Shown here: piece after piece, positions 1 through 6,206 of the stretch | Layout of the letters: each line of letters opens with the position of its first letter | Numbering within the stretch: the first letter of the stretch is position 1 | The notes under the pieces: generated by a model | The model's input: the letters and a program-made list of their open reading frames with translations, nothing else | The model's database searches: none | Told to the model about the DNA's origin: nothing | Origin: Deltaproteobacteria bacterium | GTDB lineage: Bacteria; Desulfobacterota; SM23-61 | Length of the DNA: 8,254 nt | Reading direction: 5' to 3' | NCBI GenBank assembly: GCA_029857975.1 | Contig: JAOUFX010000098.1 | Coordinates: 1-8,254, forward strand | Translations under genes and position numbers: made by a program

Positions 1-33
1 AATTCCTATCGAAATTCCCGCGGAGAGAGGGCG

Positions 34-1725
34 ATGGCGCTGAAAAATTCCAGCGAGATAAAAAAGAAGGAGAAAAAGTGGCAGGCTGAGAATCTGCGGA
101 AGCAGATTCTAATGATGGGGGAGCGCAAAGAGGAGTTCGAGACGGATTCCGGCATCCCCGTGAAATCCCTGTACACCCCCCTGGACTTAGCCGAAAGCAA
201 TTATTTAACCTCCCTCGGCTTCCCCGGTGAATTTCCCTTCACCCGCGGCGTCGACCCCAACATGTATCGGAGCCAGATCTACCGGACGGCCCAATTTACA
301 GGGTTCGCCACTCCTGCCGAGACCAATCAGCTATACAGGCGCCTGCTGGCCCAGGGGATGACCAGCCTGTACATGGCCTGCGACCTTCCCTGTCAGCTGG
401 GGTATGACTCCGACGACCCCCGGGCGGAGGGTGAAGTAGGCAAGTGCGGGGTGGCCATCAATTCCCTGCTGGACATGGAGACCATTCTCGACGGCATTGA
501 TCTCAACAAGACGAGGATCACCATTGTGGCCAACGCCAACGCCGCCGTGATCCTGGCCATGCTGGATGTCGTAGCCGAGAGGCAGGGCGTAGACAAGACC
601 AGGATTACCGGATTCCTCCAGAACGACGTCCTGAAGGAATTCTTCTCCCGGAACACCTACATTTTCCCCATCGACCCCTCCCTGCGGCTGCACTCTGACA
701 CGATCGTCTTCTGCAAAGAGAACCTGCCCAATTTCCACCCCTTCAACCCCATCTCCTACCAGATCCGCGAGGCCGGCGCCAATGCCGTGCAGGAAGCGGC
801 CTTTACCCTGGCGGATGCCGCTACCTACGTGGAAAACGCGGCGAAGCGGGGGATCCCGGCGGACGACCTGGGCCCTCTCTTTTTTACGGTCATCGTCAAC
901 CACCGCGACTTTTTCGAAGAGATCGCCAAAATCCGGGCGATGCGCCGGATCTGGGCACGGCTCATGAAGGAGAAGTTCGGGGCCAAAAAGGAAGAGGCCT
1001 GCGCCCTCCGGTTCCATGCCTCCCAGGGAGCTGTGGGCTTGAACCTGAAGCGGTCGCTCCCCGAAGCGAATATTGTCCGCTGCACCCTGGCGGGGTTCGC
1101 CGGGGTCCTTTCCGGGGCGCAGAGCGTCGGCACCCGGACCATGGATGAAGCTTATGGCATCCCCAGCGCCAAGGCCAGCCTGATTTCCCTTCGGGCCCTG
1201 CAGATCATCGCCGAAGAGACCGGGGTAACCCATACCGTAGACCCTCTCGCCGGATCCTATTTCGTGGAGTGGCTGACCGAAGAGGTGGAGAAGAGAATCA
1301 ACCAGTACCTGGCCAAGATCGATGACCTGGGGGGGATGGTAAGCGCCATCAAGAAAGGTTATGTCCAGAATGAAATCGCCCAGAGCTCCTTTGCCTACGA
1401 AATGGACCTGGAAGAAAAGAGAAAGATCATTGTGGGCATGAACCTGCATATCGACCCGGTAGAGGAGTATGAAGAACACGCCTACTATCAACTGGACCCG
1501 GCCTTGCAGCAGGATCAGATCAGGAAGCTTAAGGAATTCAAGGACCGGAGGGATTCCGCCAAACTGGCCGCATCTCTGGCGGCCATCCGGGAGACCGCGG
1601 CCAAACCGGAAGGCAACGAGAACAACCTGATGGTGCCCATCAAGGAGGCCGTGAAAAGCTATGCCACCATCGGGGAAATTTTTCGAACCCTGAAAGAGGT
1701 CTTCGGCGAACACCAGCAGGGGTAG
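34..1725 (+). CDS. Divergent B12-dependent acyl-CoA mutase-type large (catalytic) subunit
   Basis: This 563-residue protein is the TIM-barrel catalytic subunit of an adenosylcobalamin-dependent carbon-skeleton mutase, without the fused B12 domain; that domain is the next gene, as in IcmA/IcmB and HcmA/HcmB. Family landmarks include the YDSDDPR segment (124-130), LQND (195-198), FSRNTYIFP (204-212), REAGA (245-249), RFH (326-328), GAQS (361-364), DEAYGIP (371-377), VDPLAGSY (402-409) and the C-terminal linker ending in an ATIGEI motif (544-549). Compared with recalled P. shermanii MCM numbering (offset -1), R206 matches carboxylate-binding Arg207 and Y242 matches Tyr243. However, F88 replaces Tyr89, Q243 replaces His244, and Q81, R84 and A86 replace Arg82, Thr85 and Arg87. 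The canonical WTxRQ motif reads YRTAQ and QTSGW is absent. The ATG is preceded by GGAG 8 bases upstream. Family membership is certain; methylmalonyl-CoA as substrate is doubtful. Any reaction named beyond a 1,2-rearrangement would be a guess. Confidence 0.93.
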   Translation: MALKNSSEIKKKEKKWQAENLRKQILMMGERKEEFETDSGIPVKSLYTPLDLAESNYLTSLGFPGEFPFTRGVDPNMYRSQIYRTAQFTGFATPAETNQLYRRLLAQGMTSLYMACDLPCQLGYDSDDPRAEGEVGKCGVAINSLLDMETILDGIDLNKTRITIVANANAAVILAMLDVVAERQGVDKTRITGFLQNDVLKEFFSRNTYIFPIDPSLRLHSDTIVFCKENLPNFHPFNPISYQIREAGANAVQEAAFTLADAATYVENAAKRGIPADDLGPLFFTVIVNHRDFFEEIAKIRAMRRIWARLMKEKFGAKKEEACALRFHASQGAVGLNLKRSLPEANIVRCTLAGFAGVLSGAQSVGTRTMDEAYGIPSAKASLISLRALQIIAEETGVTHTVDPLAGSYFVEWLTEEVEKRINQYLAKIDDLGGMVSAIKKGYVQNEIAQSSFAYEMDLEEKRKIIVGMNLHIDPVEEYEEHAYYQLDPALQQDQIRKLKEFKDRRDSAKLAASLAAIRETAAKPEGNENNLMVPIKEAVKSYATIGEIFRTLKEVFGEHQQG

Positions 1726-1771
1726 GCCCGGTAGACGACAGGATGTAACACCGATTTTAGCAAGGAGAGAA

Positions 1772-2176
1772 ATGATGATGAACCCCCCGATCCGGATTCT
1801 CATCGCCAAACCCGGCCTGGACAGCCATGACCGGGGGGCGAAAGTCATCGCCCGCGCCCTGCGGGAGGCCGGGATGGAAGTCATCTATACCGGAATCCGG
1901 CGGACGCCGGAGGAGATTGTCCAAGCCGCGATCGAAGAGGATGTGCACCTGATCGGCTTGAGCATCCTCGCGGGCGCCCACATGCAACTGACCGGCAGGG
2001 TCCTGGGACTGCTGCAGAAAAATAAGGTCGACGACATAAAAGTTATCCTGGGCGGTCCCATCCCTCCCAAAGACGGCGAGCAACTGAAGCAAATGGGCGT
2101 CGCCGAGGTCTTTATCCCGGGGATGAGGATCAAGGAGATCGCAGGCAGGATTTATGAATTGATGGGTAGATCATAA
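1772..2176 (+). CDS. Cobalamin-binding small subunit of the B12-dependent mutase
   Basis: This 134-residue protein is a stand-alone B12-binding domain of the methylmalonyl-CoA mutase C-terminal type, similar in length to IcmB/HcmB. The motif GLDSHDRG (15-22) supplies D17 and H19, the DxHxxG signature in which His is the lower axial cobalt ligand. K13 matches MCM Lys604, SIL (64-66) is the SxL motif, and GGPIP (94-98) is the second nucleotide-loop contact. All cofactor-binding residues are intact, so unlike the partner subunit this one looks conventional. The gene starts 46 bases after the large-subunit stop, which implies co-transcription and a heteromeric mutase. Three consecutive ATG codons occur at 1772, 1775 and 1778; AAGGAG at 1762-1767 lies 4, 7 and 10 bases away respectively, so the second or third ATG may be the real start. 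The sequence shows no regulation of its own. Confidence 0.95.
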   Translation: MMMNPPIRILIAKPGLDSHDRGAKVIARALREAGMEVIYTGIRRTPEEIVQAAIEEDVHLIGLSILAGAHMQLTGRVLGLLQKNKVDDIKVILGGPIPPKDGEQLKQMGVAEVFIPGMRIKEIAGRIYELMGRS

Positions 2177-2221
2177 CCTTGTTCCTGTTGGGTATTCGCG
2201 GGCGACGGAGGGTGAGGGGGA

Positions 2222-3595
2222 GTGGAAGCTTATACCAAAAAATTGGCCGATTTTTGCGCTGGTTTGCGATACGAAGACATTCCCCAGCGGGTGGTGTCCA
2301 AGATCAAGTGGTGCATTCTGGACAACCTGGGGATTATCCTGGGGGCTACGCGGACGCGTTTTGGACAGGCCATCCTGGGATACACCCAGCTGCTGGGAGA
2401 CCAGGAGCAGGCCACCGTTCTTGGGTTCGGTCTGAAAACGTCCGCCATGAGCGCAGCCTTTGCTAACGGTTCCCTGTCGGAAACCCTGGAGTACCAGGAC
2501 GGCTACACCAAGGGAGGGTATCACCCCTGCTGCGGCACGATCTCCGCTTCCCTGGCGACGGCGGAGTGGCGGCAAAGCACGGGGCGGGATTTGATCGCCG
2601 CGGTCACGGCCGGATACGAGGTGGGCAACCGGGTCTCGGAAGCAATCTTCCCTTCCCACCTTTCCCGGGGGTTCCAGCCCACCGGGACCGCGGGGGCCGT
2701 GGGAGCGGCGGCGGCGGCCTCCGCGATCCTCAAGTTGGACAGGGAACAGACCTGCAACGCTCTGGGCATCGCCGGGTTTATCCTGCCGATTTCGACAGGG
2801 GACAACCTCTGGGGCGGATACACGATCAAGCCGGTTCATGGCGGAGCCGCAGCTAAGGCCGGGATCGAGTCGGCCCTGCTGGCCAGCCGGGGGTTGAATG
2901 CCGCCCCGCTGGAGGGCGATCCCAAAATCGGCAAAGGATTTTTGCGGATCGTCAGCGACCAGCCGAAATGGGAAAGGATTACGGAGGGGCTGGAGACGTT
3001 CTCCACCATAGCCGAACTTTACTTCAAGCCTTTTGCCCTCTGCCGGGTCATCCATGCCCCAGTGGAAGTGGCCATCGACCTGAGAAACCGGTATGGGTTG
3101 AAGCCTGAGGATATCCGGGAAGTTGTTGTCCGGACGTACGATTTCGCCGCCGAGGTTCCCGGGCAGACCCGGACCAGCCCGGAGAGCGACCCTACCCTTT
3201 GCCAGTTCAGCCTCCCATACGGCGTAGCCGCAGCCTTGATGTACGGCGAGGTAGGACTGGAGCAGATGATGGGCAAAGCAACGCAGGACCCCCGGATCCA
3301 CGACTTGGCCGGCAGGGTGCAAGTGATTCATGACCCGGAAATGGACAGGTTGAGGCCCGCCCTGCGCCCGGCCTCCGTACAAGTCACTTTTCAGGATGGC
3401 CGCAAGGTGAGCGGGCGGGTTGATTTCCCCAAGGGAGATGCGCGCAACCCCCTCACCGAGGAAGAACTTCTGACCAAGTTTTCCAACTTGGCCAGGGATG
3501 TGGTAGGGGAGGAAAAGGTCAGAAAGATCCAAGAAGCAGTCTTCGCACTGGAAAAGATCAACGCAGTCGAGGAACTCGTCCGGCTTCTGAAATAG
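2222..3595 (+). CDS. MmgE/PrpD family protein (dehydratase, decarboxylase or epimerase type)
   Basis: This 457-residue protein has the length and motif order of the MmgE/PrpD family, which includes 2-methylcitrate dehydratase, cis-aconitate decarboxylase and iminodisuccinate epimerase. Visible motifs are FANGSLSETLEYQDGY (80-95, the place of the usual NGxxxHxxDFDD), HP (101-102), the helix-rich GTAGAVGAAAAASAIL (155-170), IKPVHGGAAAKAG (202-214), YFKPFALCRVIHAP (267-280) and FSLPYGVAAAL (329-339). By recalled cis-aconitate decarboxylase numbering, H101, K203, K269 and Y333 match His103, Lys207, Lys272 and Tyr318. The position of His159 is Q152 (GFQPTG instead of GFHPTG), and the acidic DFDD loop reads EYQDG. 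It uses a GTG start, supported by GGAGGG 9 bases upstream and by the family-typical beginning (LADF). It lies 45 bases after the B12 subunit, probably in the same operon. The substrate is presumably a di- or tricarboxylate; the exact reaction cannot be told, and methylcitrate dehydratase is unlikely given the changed residues. Confidence 0.9.
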   Translation: MEAYTKKLADFCAGLRYEDIPQRVVSKIKWCILDNLGIILGATRTRFGQAILGYTQLLGDQEQATVLGFGLKTSAMSAAFANGSLSETLEYQDGYTKGGYHPCCGTISASLATAEWRQSTGRDLIAAVTAGYEVGNRVSEAIFPSHLSRGFQPTGTAGAVGAAAAASAILKLDREQTCNALGIAGFILPISTGDNLWGGYTIKPVHGGAAAKAGIESALLASRGLNAAPLEGDPKIGKGFLRIVSDQPKWERITEGLETFSTIAELYFKPFALCRVIHAPVEVAIDLRNRYGLKPEDIREVVVRTYDFAAEVPGQTRTSPESDPTLCQFSLPYGVAAALMYGEVGLEQMMGKATQDPRIHDLAGRVQVIHDPEMDRLRPALRPASVQVTFQDGRKVSGRVDFPKGDARNPLTEEELLTKFSNLARDVVGEEKVRKIQEAVFALEKINAVEELVRLLK

Positions 3596-3829
3596 AATTC
3601 TCTCCCATATATTCTCGTGGGTAGGATTATTTGGATTTAACTGGATTGCATAGGAAATTCCTTTTTCAACTTTTCACGTTATTTTTTTTAAGGTAGATAA
3701 ACGCAGATTTCCAAGGTTCGAAAAATAGGGAGCAAAAGAAATTTTCTTTCAAAACTCTGCTCCCTTCAGGGATTTATCTGCGTGAACCTGCGAAAATATG
3801 CGTCCCATCTAATTTAAAAGGGGGTCGTC
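3596..3829. other. AT-rich intergenic region between the mutase cluster and the Cys-rich gene
   Basis: These 234 bases are strikingly richer in A and T than the genes on either side and hold no plausible ORF. They contain an eight-T run at 3682-3689 and the nested inverted repeat listed separately. The region probably separates the upstream three-gene transcript from the downstream gene, but I see no convincing promoter pair. Confidence 0.6.
3701..3783. repeat. Long nested inverted repeat (hairpin-forming intergenic element)
   Basis: The outer arms are ACGCAGAT (3701-3708) and ATCTGCGT (3776-3783), an exact 8-base complement. Inside them GGGAGCA (3728-3734) pairs exactly with TGCTCCC (3758-3764). 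The centre has a further A-rich/T-rich complement, AAAGAAA (3735-3741) against TTTCTTT (3743-3749). The arrangement could fold into one cruciform-like hairpin in DNA or RNA. It may act as a terminator-like or mRNA-stabilising structure between the MmgE/PrpD gene and the next gene, or be a copy of a dispersed non-coding repeat. Symmetry is seen directly; function is inferred. Confidence 0.6.
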
Positions 3830-4492
3830 GTGGATCAAGAAGAATTAAAAGAGCTGGGCATGTCCAACCTGGATAAAGTCCTCCGAGCCCTGAACAAGGG
3901 GGATGTCGAAGAGGCCCGGAAATGCGCCCAGGTGATGGAGCAAGAGGCAAAGCACGCCCACGACCTGATGGTGGATTTCGTCTGGGTGCTCTTGACTTAT
4001 ATCGGCAAACGCTATGGGGATGACGAGGTGGTGAAGGCCATGCGGTCCCGGCACGCGGGCCAGCCGCAGGTCGCGGAAAGGATGCTGGGGATGAGTCCGG
4101 AAGACGCCGTCCGCTTCAAAACCATGATCCACCGGGCCCATCACTCCCGGATGACCCTGACGGAGGAAGAGGATCGTTTTGTGCTCAAGCTCGATCCTTG
4201 CAACACGGGCGGCCGCATGCTGCGCCAGGGGCTCGACCAGCCTCCCATGAACCTAGGAAAGTTTCAGAAGAAAATGCCCGAGTCCTGGAATCAGACGGAC
4301 GTTTCCTACTATTGCGGGCATTGCGCCTTGCACTCCATCATGGGGGTAGAAAAAGGAGCGCTGCACCCGACCTGGATCTATGACCGCCCCAAAAATTCCC
4401 AGGATCCATGCCGTCAATACTGCTACAAAAGGACCCAAGATGTTCCGGAAAAATATTTCAGCGAGCTGGGCTTGAAAAAACCTAAAAAATAA
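3830..4492 (+). CDS. Uncharacterised Cys/His-rich protein, possible metal or Fe-S binder
   Basis: I do not recognise this 220-residue protein. The N-terminal half (1-115) looks helical, charged and soluble, with no signal peptide or membrane segment and His residues at 42, 44, 101, 104 and 105. The C-terminal half carries three Cys-bearing motifs: LDPCNTGGRM (121-130), YYCGHCALH (160-168) and DPCRQYCYK (192-200). C124, C162, C165, C194 and C198 with nearby H164 and H168 could build a zinc or iron-sulfur site or a redox-active CxxC. Rare glycines and prolines flank these motifs in a way that suggests a conserved site. The start is GTG at 3830, supported by AAAGGGGG (3817-3824) five bases upstream. 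It is separated by 234 and 271 bases from its neighbours but shares their orientation and codon style. It may be an enzyme of its own or an accessory or electron-transfer factor for the surrounding pathway; no function can be assigned. Confidence 0.85.
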   Translation: MDQEELKELGMSNLDKVLRALNKGDVEEARKCAQVMEQEAKHAHDLMVDFVWVLLTYIGKRYGDDEVVKAMRSRHAGQPQVAERMLGMSPEDAVRFKTMIHRAHHSRMTLTEEEDRFVLKLDPCNTGGRMLRQGLDQPPMNLGKFQKKMPESWNQTDVSYYCGHCALHSIMGVEKGALHPTWIYDRPKNSQDPCRQYCYKRTQDVPEKYFSELGLKKPKK

Positions 4493-4513
4493 TACAAGAG
4501 AAATAAGTCATGG

Positions 4514-4588
4514 GTCATTGCGAGAAGCGGAGCGACGAAGCAATCCCAGCAAAAACGAGATTGCCACGCCCTTTGGGCTCGCAATGAC
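4514..4588. repeat. REP-like palindromic intergenic element (GTCATTGCGAG ends)
   Basis: Exact 11-base terminal inverted repeats GTCATTGCGAG (4514-4524) and CTCGCAATGAC (4578-4588) enclose a second exact inverted repeat, GCAATC (4540-4545) and GATTGC (4559-4564). The 75-base element sits 21 bases after the stop of the Cys-rich gene. Similar elements with GTCATTGCGAG ends and an internal GAAGCAATC are, from memory, dispersed in intergenic space of many environmental genomes, including Desulfobacterota. No transposase is present, so any mobility would depend on an enzyme elsewhere. An open frame running through it into the downstream gene is incidental. Confidence 0.75.
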
Positions 4589-4657
4589 TGTAGCAATATT
4601 TATTTCGTTTGTAATAATGTGGGAGGATCGGCCAACAAAAGCGCTCTCAGCCACGGA

Positions 4658-4680
4658 CGAGGGAATTCCGCTATCCCTCG
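4658..4680 (+). other. Short hairpin upstream of the M29-like gene
   Basis: CGAGGGA (4658-4664) and TCCCTCG (4674-4680) are exact complements with a 9-base loop. No T-run follows, so it is not a standard intrinsic terminator. It could form in the 5' leader of the downstream gene, which starts 83 bases later. The pairing is seen; any role is unknown. Confidence 0.35.
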
Positions 4681-4754
4681 GGGGCCCCTGCGTTCGTCTG
4701 CATGGAAATAGGCTACGGGCTCAATGTTTTGGGTTAGAATCCAAAATTCGACAA

Positions 4755-4760
4755 AAGGAG
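4755..4760 (+). promoter_or_regulatory. Ribosome binding site that fixes the start of the M29-like gene
   Basis: AAGGAG lies 3 bases before ATG 4764 and 6 bases before ATG 4767. The reading frame is open further upstream to 4518, but that stretch runs through the REP-like palindrome and has no family similarity, so translation should begin at one of these two ATGs. Confidence 0.8.
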
Positions 4761-4763
4761 AGA

Positions 4764-5783
4764 ATGATGGGAAAAATGAGTATGGCCGGGCGGGAAACTC
4801 TGCTGGCTTACCATGTGATGAAACATTACGTCGGGCTGAAAGAGGGAGAACAAGTCATGATTTTAGCCGACTCCGAAACCGATGACAGTCTGGTGGAAGC
4901 CTTCGCCTCGGCGGCTTATTTCTTCAACGCCGAGCCGACGATTGTCGTGACGCCTCCTTCCTTCAGGGAGCTGGAGAAGTTGCCATCCAAGGTAGCCCTG
5001 AAGGCCCTGGAAGCGGCTGACGTGTACATCCCCATGACGCCCACGTCCGGCCACTCGGTTCACGCCACGGAAGTGGCCAGGCTGAAATCGGAGAAGAAGC
5101 TCAGGATGTTCATCATCGGAGGCTGGCACGGCGGCGGGATGGACGATGCCCTGGATGCCCTGCGCAATCACGACTACGAGAAGATCTATGAGGTGACCAG
5201 CAAAGTTGCCGGGGTGATGAACAAGGGGAAACGGGTCCGCGTGACCACCCCGGGCGGGACGGATTTTACCGCCTCCATCGAAGATATCCCCTGCCGCGTC
5301 GCCGCCGGGATCTGCCGCCAGATGGGAGAGTCGGGATGCATCCCCGCCGGGGAAGCATGGTCCGGACCGGCGGAGGGGACAACCAACGGGGTGATCATCC
5401 TCGACAGCACCATCATGAACATCTGTGAAAGGCCCGAAGGCCCGAAAACCCCGGTTCGCGTGACGGTCAAGGACGGCCGGGTGGTCAAGGTCGAGGGGGG
5501 TGAAGAAGCGGCGAAATTGCGGGCCATCATTGAGAACGTCAAGAACGCCGACAATATGGCCGAAATCTCCGTCGGGACCAACCACCACCTGAAGCATACC
5601 GGTCGCGTGCTGAGCGACAAACGCCGCTATGGCACCATGCATGTCGCCTTCGGCCAGAACACCTACCAGATTTACCCCAAAGGCACGGTGGAGTGCGATG
5701 TCCATATTGACGCCGTCCTACAAAATCCCGTTCTGGAAGTGGACGGCAGGAAAATCGTCGAGGGAGGAAAGATTCTTCTTTGA
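4764..5783 (+). CDS. M29 aminopeptidase/NicX-like metal-dependent enzyme
   Basis: This 339-residue protein resembles the superfamily that joins M29 aminopeptidases (AmpS/aminopeptidase T) with 2,5-dihydroxypyridine 5,6-dioxygenase (NicX). Diagnostic segments are IPAGEAWSGP (193-202) with NGVIILDS (208-215), AEISVGTN (266-273), YGTMHVAFGQNTY (289-301) and CDVHIDAVLQNP (311-322), followed by VDGRKIVEGGKIL at the end. The family metal and active-site residues appear retained: E197, E267, H293, Y301, H314 and D316. The length is closer to NicX (about 350) than to typical M29 peptidases (about 410). No signal peptide is seen, so it should be cytoplasmic. If the host is an anaerobe, an O2-dependent ring-cleaving role is unlikely and a hydrolase-like role is preferred. 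It stands alone between two sizeable gaps. The superfamily is confident, the reaction is not. Confidence 0.85.
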   Translation: MMGKMSMAGRETLLAYHVMKHYVGLKEGEQVMILADSETDDSLVEAFASAAYFFNAEPTIVVTPPSFRELEKLPSKVALKALEAADVYIPMTPTSGHSVHATEVARLKSEKKLRMFIIGGWHGGGMDDALDALRNHDYEKIYEVTSKVAGVMNKGKRVRVTTPGGTDFTASIEDIPCRVAAGICRQMGESGCIPAGEAWSGPAEGTTNGVIILDSTIMNICERPEGPKTPVRVTVKDGRVVKVEGGEEAAKLRAIIENVKNADNMAEISVGTNHHLKHTGRVLSDKRRYGTMHVAFGQNTYQIYPKGTVECDVHIDAVLQNPVLEVDGRKIVEGGKILL

Positions 5784-6115
5784 ATCTGCCCCTTGCTGTT
5801 CTCCCCGAAGCTGTGAAAAAATCAGGGTACGGGGAAATGATAGGTGCCACCCATGTCCAGGGGCCAGGAAAATTCGCTTGGCAAAACGAGGCGGTGTTAT
5901 CCTTGTTGCCGGTGGTGGATTCGACTTCGGGTATGACCGAAGGCAAACCCTTGTGTATCTAAATAGTTTTGTTGCAAGTTGCCTGCGTCCCTTCACGGAA
6001 GGTAGGTAAAGCGTTGGGGATCATTCCTGTCCCGCCGATTTTGCCGGCGCGAATTTTCCCGTCCCCTGGACAACGAGAAAAGCTGATTTCATCGGCAAAT
6101 CGAATTTATTCACAG

Positions 6116-6134
6116 CTTCCCCCCGCATGGGAAG
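6116..6134 (+). other. Hairpin in the leader of the oxidoreductase gene
   Basis: CTTCCC (6116-6121) pairs exactly with GGGAAG (6129-6134) around a 7-base loop, 72 bases before the start codon. Alternative pairing of the neighbouring C-run with the G-run at 6138-6141 is possible. The pairing is seen, but a regulatory role is conjecture. Confidence 0.3.
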
Positions 6135-6194
6135 GCAGGGGTGCTCCAGGCACAGGGCCTCCGGCGAGGGAAGGTTCTGGAAGATTTTACTGAA

Positions 6195-6198
6195 GAGG
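6195..6198 (+). promoter_or_regulatory. Ribosome binding site supporting the 6207 start
   Basis: GAGG lies 8 bases before ATG 6207. The frame is open upstream to a GTG at 6141, but residues before 6207 have no family counterpart, whereas the sequence after it begins directly with the family's usual LFTPVTIKGL segment. Confidence 0.65.
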
Positions 6199-6206
6199 CA
6201 CGAAAC

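Larger units (their letters stand above)
5784..6206. other. 423-base intergenic region with several short hairpins
   Basis: Short ORFs here (for example from TTG 5780 or TTG 5969) have no recognisable domain and no consistent codon pattern, so I call no gene. Small exact stems include CTTCGG/CCGAAG (5925-5930 with 5937-5942), CGCCG/CGGCG (6033-6037 with 6045-6049) and CTTCCC/GGGAAG (6116-6121 with 6129-6134). It probably holds the end of the preceding transcript and the promoter and leader of the oxidoreductase gene. I see no cobalamin, FMN or other riboswitch consensus that I recognise. Confidence 0.5.

Noticed and set aside
1726..1771. Possible regulatory element between the two mutase subunit genes
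   Set aside because: Only 46 bases with a normal ribosome site; no hairpin or operator symmetry worth reporting.
331..1884. 517-residue open frame on the minus strand opposite the mutase genes
   Set aside because: It is the antisense shadow of a strongly supported gene in GC-rich DNA and shows no domain of its own.
2171..3532. 453-residue open frame on the minus strand opposite the MmgE/PrpD gene
   Set aside because: Same shadow effect; low-complexity composition rich in Gly, Arg and Pro and no recognisable motif.
3596..3829. Cobalamin riboswitch near the B12-dependent genes
   Set aside because: I looked for the B12-box consensus in this gap and the other gaps and saw none; the region upstream of the mutase lies outside the window.
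4589..4620. Possible extended -10 promoter (TGTAATAAT) upstream of the M29-like gene
   Set aside because: No matching -35 box at a suitable distance, and such AT-rich strings are expected by chance in this gap.
4518..4763. 82-residue N-terminal extension of the M29-like protein
   Set aside because: It is translated from the REP-like palindrome and leader, lacks a ribosome site, and family similarity and the AAGGAG site both start at 4764.
5780..5962. 60-residue ORF from a TTG codon overlapping the stop of the M29-like gene
   Set aside because: The rare start, lack of any motif and the absence of a recognisable continuation make it unconvincing, although a small translationally coupled peptide cannot be excluded.
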